The translations under genes were made by a program, and so were the position numbers. 8,338 nt of DNA from Propionibacteriaceae bacterium (lineage in GTDB: Bacteria > Actinomycetota > Actinomycetes > Propionibacteriales > Propionibacteriaceae), in the NCBI GenBank assembly GCA_003153855.1, contig PMBM01000200.1, forward strand, positions 1 to 8,338. The letters run 5' to 3'. The notes beneath the pieces were generated by a model. The model saw nothing but the letters and a program-made list of their open reading frames with translations. It ran no database searches and was not told the origin of the DNA. Shown here piece after piece: positions 5,214 through 8,338 of the stretch. The number at the start of each line of letters is the position of its first letter. Position 1 is the stretch's first letter.

Positions 5214-6206
5214 TCAGGCTTTGAGCGCGACCAGATCCGTCTCCAGCGCGGCCAGAGTCTTCGCATCGGCGAAGTCGGGGGCGTGCCTCGCGACCTCCCG
5301 CAACGAGAAGCCAAGGGCGACCGGGTTCTGGCGCAGTCCTGAGGTCGCCCCGGGCATGCGCGCCTCGATGACGGCGACGGCGCGCTCGTTCGCCAGCAGC
5401 GTCCTCAGGGGCATGTCCAGACCGGGCAGACGCCGTGAGGTGAGGTCCTTGAACGTCGCCTCGGGACCGTCCACGGCGAAGTCGCCGAAGACGCGGTGCA
5501 GGAACCGTACGGAGTCAGGCAGCCACTGCGCGACCACCTCGTCGGTCATCGATCCCTGGCTGTTGGCGGTCAGGGGCTTCGCGAGGCTGAGCCCGTGGGC
5601 GCCGAGGACGTAGATGTGCGACTCGAAGGGAACCTCGTGGGCGGCGAGCGCAGTGAGGAAGGCGAGGCTGTTGCGGATCGGGACCAGCGCGTCGGCGAAC
5701 GTGCTGAACAGGAACGTCGGGGGAGTGTCCTTCGTCACGGCGGCCGGCGTCTCGGGGATCGTCTTGCCCATGACGGCCCCGAACTCCTCCAGCGTCACCG
5801 GGTAGCCGAGGACAAGCGCGTCCGGGCGGTCGTCGGACGCGGTGCCGAGGCTCGTGGCGAGGTGTCCACCCGCCGAGAAGCCCACGACGGCAACCTTCGT
5901 GGGGTCGATGCCGAGCTCCGGGGCGTGCTCGCGCACCCACGCCAGCCCCGCGCGACCGTCGGCGAACGACTCCTCCCACGGAACGTCAGGCCCGACCGCG
6001 TAGCGCAGCACGAAGGCGTTGAACCCTTCCGCGAGGTAGGCCAAGGCGATCGGCTCGGCCTCGCGGTCGGAGCAGAACGAGTAGCCGCCTCCTGGAAGCA
6101 CGAGGACAGCCGGTCGTACGGTCGTGTTCGACAGCTCCTCGCCGCTGTCCAGCACGTACCCGGTCAGCGTGGCGGAACTCGTGACCGCCTCCGTGAACAC
6201 CTTCAC
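5214..6206 (-). CDS. Alpha/beta-hydrolase (acetyl-esterase-like) with C-terminal helical module
   Basis: A 330-residue serine hydrolase. The core (about 1-240) has the oxyanion loop LPGGGYSF (37-44), the nucleophile elbow GFSAGG (109-114, S111), an acid in ADALVP (D172) and the histidine in GAHGLS (H204). This layout is typical of the Aes/acetyl-xylan-esterase-like group; the substrate cannot be read from sequence. No signal peptide is visible, so it is probably cytoplasmic. Residues about 250-330 form an extra helical piece ([20 protein letters not shown], then [19 protein letters not shown]). This resembles the small helical module I recall at the C-termini of some glycoside hydrolases and carbohydrate esterases. 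The GTG at 6206 is fixed by GGAAAGGG six bases upstream; longer in-frame starts lack one. It interrupts the ilvE-cimA pair, and nothing links it to amino acid synthesis. Confidence 0.85.
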   Translation of the reverse strand: MKVFTEAVTSSATLTGYVLDSGEELSNTTVRPAVLVLPGGGYSFCSDREAEPIALAYLAEGFNAFVLRYAVGPDVPWEESFADGRAGLAWVREHAPELGIDPTKVAVVGFSAGGHLATSLGTASDDRPDALVLGYPVTLEEFGAVMGKTIPETPAAVTKDTPPTFLFSTFADALVPIRNSLAFLTALAAHEVPFESHIYVLGAHGLSLAKPLTANSQGSMTDEVVAQWLPDSVRFLHRVFGDFAVDGPEATFKDLTSRRLPGLDMPLRTLLANERAVAVIEARMPGATSGLRQNPVALGFSLREVARHAPDFADAKTLAALETDLVALKA

Positions 6207-6212
6207 AGCAAT

Positions 6213-6220
6213 CCCTTTCC
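6213..6220 (-). promoter_or_regulatory. Ribosome binding site that decides the hydrolase start
   Basis: GGAAAGGG on the leftward strand is followed by six bases (ATTGCT) and GTG at 6206. The reading frame stays open far upstream, so this site is the main reason for choosing the 330-residue product. Unlike leuB and ilvE, this gene has a leader. Confidence 0.75.
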
Positions 6221-6296
6221 TCGACAACGTGGCCCCTAAAGTCCGGGAGCGCATCTCCCAACGTACGCGCAGCAACCGCCTTATGTGCCGTGAGAC

Positions 6297-6319
6297 GGCG
6301 TCCCACCCATCGGGACGCC
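6297..6319. promoter_or_regulatory. Perfect palindrome upstream of cimA, possible operator
   Basis: GGCGTCCC (6297-6304), seven bases, then GGGACGCC (6312-6319) is a perfect 8-bp inverted repeat. It ends two bases before the TAGGCT hexamer and covers the -35 region of the proposed cimA promoter. This is a classic repressor position. It lies in the 210-base gap between the divergent hydrolase and cimA genes. The regulator is unknown. Confidence 0.45.
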
Positions 6320-6320
6320 C

Positions 6321-6326
6321 TAGGCT
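6321..6326 (+). promoter_or_regulatory. Candidate -10 hexamer for cimA
   Basis: TAGGCT fits TAnnnT and would start transcription near 6333, giving a leader of about 84 bases before the ATG at 6417. The -35 region is taken up by the palindrome at 6297-6319 and has no good TTGACA match. This is the best candidate I see, not a certain one. Confidence 0.4.
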
Positions 6327-6366
6327 CTCGAGCACTTTCGGTTGAGAATTTGTCGACCAACGCAGC

Positions 6367-6394
6367 GGGGCGCAGCCACGTCCCGCCGCGCCCC
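6367..6394 (+). other. GC-rich stem-loop in the cimA leader
   Basis: GGGGCGC (6367-6373) pairs with GCGCCCC (6388-6394) around a 14-base loop. An alternative stem, GCGGG (6365-6369) with CCCGC (6382-6386), is mutually exclusive with it. The ribosome site of cimA lies just downstream (GCAGG, 6407-6411). No T-run follows, so it is not an intrinsic terminator. Alternative stems next to a ribosome site could act on translation, but no leader peptide or known riboswitch was recognised. Confidence 0.3.
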
Positions 6395-6416
6395 TGAAAA
6401 GGAAACGCAGGTTGAG

Positions 6417-8000
6417 ATGAGCCCGGTGCACACCGTCCCAGAGAACTTCCAGGTCTTCGACACGACCCTGCGCGACGGCGCGCAGCAGGAGGGACTGCGC
6501 CTCTCGGTCTCCGACAAGCTGCGGATCGCCTCGTTGCTCGACGAGCTCGGTGTGACCTTCATCGAGGGCGGCTGGCCGGGAGCCAACCCGAACGACACCG
6601 CGTTCTTCGCCGAGGCCGCGAAGAGCCTCACCCTCAAGCACGCGACGCTCGTCGCGTTCGGCATGACGACCCGCGTGGGAATGAAGGCGTCCGAGGACCC
6701 CCTCGTACAGGCCCTCGTCGACGCCCAGACGCCCGTCATCTGCATCGTCGCCAAGTCACACGACCGGCACGTCACGGACGCGCTCCGTACGACGCTCGAC
6801 GAGAACCTGCGCATGGTGCGCGACACCGTCACGTACCTCAAGGGGCAGGGCAAGCGGGTCTTCGTCGACGCCGAGCACTTCTTCGACGGCTACCGCAGCA
6901 ACCCCGAGTACGCACTCGACGTCGTCCGCACCGCGGCCGAGGCGGGCGCCGAGGTGGTCGTCCTCTGCGACACCAACGGCGGCATGCTGCCGAGCTGGAT
7001 GGGTGAGGTCGTCAGTGCCGCGTCGGCGATCGGCGTCGACCTCGGCATCCACTGTCACAACGACACGGGCTGTGCCGTCGCGAACACGATCGCCGCCGTC
7101 GAAGCCGGTGCCATGCACGTACAGGGCACGATGAACGGCTACGGCGAACGTACGGGCAACGCCGATCTCGTCACGCTCATCGGGAACCTGCAGATCAAGT
7201 TCGGCTGGCCCCTGATCCAGCCGCAGGCCCTGCACGAGCTGACCCGCATCTCCCACGCGATCGCCGAGATCGCCAACCAGTCGCCGCAGGCACGTCAGCC
7301 GTACACGGGCACCTCCGCGTTCGCGCACAAGGCCGGCCTGCACGCCTCGGCCATCAAGGTCGACGAGATGCTGTACCAGCACGCCGACCCGAAGGTCGTC
7401 GGGAACAACATGCGCATGCTGATCTCGGACATGGCGGGCCGAGCGAACATCCAGATCAAGGGCGAGCAGCTCGGCCACGACCTCTCCGACCGGGAGACCG
7501 CGGCGCGCGTGACCGACCGGATCAAGGACCGCGAGGCTCAGGGCTACTCGTACGAGGCCGCGGACGCCTCCTTCGACCTCCTGCTCCGCGAGGAGCTCGG
7601 CCAGCTCGAGCGCCCGTTCGACGTGGTGCAGTGGCGCGTGTTCTGCGACCAGAGCGATCTCAGCGAGGCGATCCTGCGGGTATCCACGAAGGGTGACGCG
7701 TCCCGGCTCTTCGCCGGTGACGGCAACGGCCCTGTGAACGCGCTGGACATGGCGCTTCGGACCGCGCTGGAGCCGGCGTTCCCGGTCGCGGCGAGGTTCG
7801 AGCTCGTCGACTACCGGGTCCGGATCCTCGACACCGGCCACGGCACGGACGCGATCGTACGGGTGCTCATCGACACCCGCATGGACGGTCGCAACTGGAC
7901 GACCGTGGGCGTGGGCAGCAACGTCATCGAGGCGTCGTACGAGGCGCTCGCCGATGCCTACCTGTACGGGATCGCGGTCCTCTTCGCCCCCGCTGCCTAA
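6417..8000 (+). CDS. cimA: (R)-citramalate synthase, LeuA/CimA family
   Basis: A 527-residue acyltransferase that condenses pyruvate and acetyl-CoA to (R)-citramalate, the first step of threonine-independent isoleucine synthesis. The HMGL-type TIM barrel starts with FDTTLRDGAQQEG (13-25; D15 binds metal) and IEGGWPGANPND (49-60). The metal pair is HCHND (212-216), and the barrel ends with GTMNGYGERTGNADL (237-251). FAHKAGLHASAI (302-313) belongs to the linker region. The C-terminal part (about 400-525) is the LeuA-type allosteric dimer domain, where end-product feedback normally acts. The length and the GGWPG motif favour citramalate synthase over 2-isopropylmalate or homocitrate synthase; true substrate choice needs assay. 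The start is ATG 6417 with GCAGG upstream; an in-frame TTG at 6342 is rejected. leuB and ilvE nearby supply later steps. Confidence 0.9.
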   Translation: MSPVHTVPENFQVFDTTLRDGAQQEGLRLSVSDKLRIASLLDELGVTFIEGGWPGANPNDTAFFAEAAKSLTLKHATLVAFGMTTRVGMKASEDPLVQALVDAQTPVICIVAKSHDRHVTDALRTTLDENLRMVRDTVTYLKGQGKRVFVDAEHFFDGYRSNPEYALDVVRTAAEAGAEVVVLCDTNGGMLPSWMGEVVSAASAIGVDLGIHCHNDTGCAVANTIAAVEAGAMHVQGTMNGYGERTGNADLVTLIGNLQIKFGWPLIQPQALHELTRISHAIAEIANQSPQARQPYTGTSAFAHKAGLHASAIKVDEMLYQHADPKVVGNNMRMLISDMAGRANIQIKGEQLGHDLSDRETAARVTDRIKDREAQGYSYEAADASFDLLLREELGQLERPFDVVQWRVFCDQSDLSEAILRVSTKGDASRLFAGDGNGPVNALDMALRTALEPAFPVAARFELVDYRVRILDTGHGTDAIVRVLIDTRMDGRNWTTVGVGSNVIEASYEALADAYLYGIAVLFAPAA

Positions 8001-8012
8001 CCGATCCCGGGG

Positions 8013-8018
8013 TACCCT
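8013..8018 (+). promoter_or_regulatory. -10 hexamer of a leaderless promoter for the last gene
   Basis: TACCCT is followed by six bases (CGGGAC) and ATG at 8025, with no Shine-Dalgarno. It overlaps the palindrome GGGTACCC (8010-8017). The whole gap after the cimA stop is only 24 bases, so any -35 contacts lie inside the end of cimA. Confidence 0.5.
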
Positions 8019-8024
8019 CGGGAC

Positions 8025-8338
8025 ATGGTCAACGGTCCTGAGCAGTGGCCACTCCTGCCGCGGCAGTCGACGCCCAACCCCGACCGGGTGTGGACACCGC
8101 AGGAACCTGCCCCCGTGCGGAGGCAGGCGCCCGGCTACGCCCCGGACGATCCGCTGCGCCTCAGCGCCACCTGGTCGAACGAGAGCCGTCGCGGCCGCTG
8201 GCTCGTTCCTCCGTACGTGACGGCCGCTCCCAACATGAGCAACATCCTGCTGGACCTGCGCGACGCCGTGGCGGAGTCCGAGACCATCCACCTGTCCGTC
8301 GAAGGCGTGGCCGGCAAGGTGGTGCTGATCGTCCCGGA
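8025..8338 (+). CDS. N-terminal part of an unknown protein with a LiaF-like/DUF1707-associated repeat region (3' truncated)
   Basis: The frame opens at ATG 8025 and runs off the window, giving 104 residues. Residues 1-40 are proline- and glutamine-rich and probably disordered. The rest reads LRLSATWSNESRRGRWLVPPYVTA, then NILLDLRDA and IHLSVEGVAGKVVLIVP. The alternation of a W-x-VPP strand, an N-x-LLDLRDA strand and a GxxGKVxLxVP strand recalls the beta-rich C-terminal region of LiaF-like proteins, which often carry a DUF1707 domain in Actinobacteria. No DUF1707 domain is visible at this N-terminus. The start is supported by a leaderless -10 six bases upstream. The gene follows cimA by 24 bases on the same strand, but no functional link is evident. 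The family call is tentative. Confidence 0.65.
   Translation, partial: MVNGPEQWPLLPRQSTPNPDRVWTPQEPAPVRRQAPGYAPDDPLRLSATWSNESRRGRWLVPPYVTAAPNMSNILLDLRDAVAESETIHLSVEGVAGKVVLIVP

Noticed and set aside
5190..5219. A direct repeat GCGTCAGGC (5190-5198 and 5211-5219) between the ilvE and hydrolase stops
   Set aside because: It is only nine bases, one copy overlaps coding sequence, and it forms no terminator-like hairpin; chance is a sufficient explanation.
2957..5314. A 785-codon leftward frame running through leuB and far beyond it
   Set aside because: Only the part from 4009 down is LeuB. The upstream part is the antisense of ilvE and has no family match; the leuB start is fixed by the [10 protein letters not shown]-terminus and the promoter.
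6342..6416. An N-terminal extension of citramalate synthase from TTG 6342
   Set aside because: The added residues are Arg-rich and unlike the family, and they would cover the leader stem-loop. ATG 6417 gives the usual N-terminus.

Overview
The window looks like chromosomal DNA from a high-GC actinobacterium. The GC-rich third positions, the GlbO-type truncated haemoglobin, the DUF6458-like small membrane protein, the many leaderless starts and an apparent SigF/SigB-type promoter all fit. A relative of Nocardioidaceae/Propionibacteriales is my best guess, but that is inference and not proven by the sequence.

Layout. Bases 1-138 hold the 3' end of an unrecognised rightward gene, closed by a very strong hairpin terminator. 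Bases 184-2484 are an accessory-looking stretch. It holds two intact leftward paralogues (1099-1728 and 1891-2484) of a family with two membrane segments and a C-terminal PH-like domain, plus two apparent relics of the same family: an N-terminal piece (218-427) and a C-terminal piece (1776-1901). Set among them is a rightward DUF6458-like gene (694-906) behind a good SigF/SigB-type promoter. Upstream of that promoter is an unusual mirror-symmetric array of four 21-24 bp repeats (456-615). Short tandem and direct repeats lie at 907-1059.

Bases 2535-8000 are a branched-chain amino acid block: leftward leuB with a truncated haemoglobin gene overlapping its stop codon, divergent rightward ilvE, a leftward alpha/beta-hydrolase, and rightward cimA (citramalate synthase). 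CimA condenses pyruvate with acetyl-CoA, LeuB can carry out the decarboxylating dehydrogenation of 3-methylmalate as well as of 3-isopropylmalate, and IlvE performs the last transamination. Together they suggest a threonine-independent route to isoleucine, with LeuCD and IlvBNCD encoded elsewhere. A 3'-truncated gene of a LiaF-like or DUF1707-associated kind starts at 8025 and runs off the end.

Regulation. Several starts (1728, 2484, 4009, 4088, 8025) lack a Shine-Dalgarno sequence but have a TAnnnT -10 hexamer 6-8 bases before the start codon, as expected for leaderless mRNAs. The divergent leuB/ilvE promoter region contains a perfect TCACA-CCC-TGTGA palindrome. The probable cimA promoter contains a perfect GGCGTCCC-N7-GGGACGCC palindrome touching its -10. 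The hexamer CGTACG occurs 24 times by eye, several-fold above expectation.

Nothing here is clearly a new defence or mobile system. The most unusual items are the mirror-symmetric repeat array and the decaying family of PH-like membrane proteins around it.
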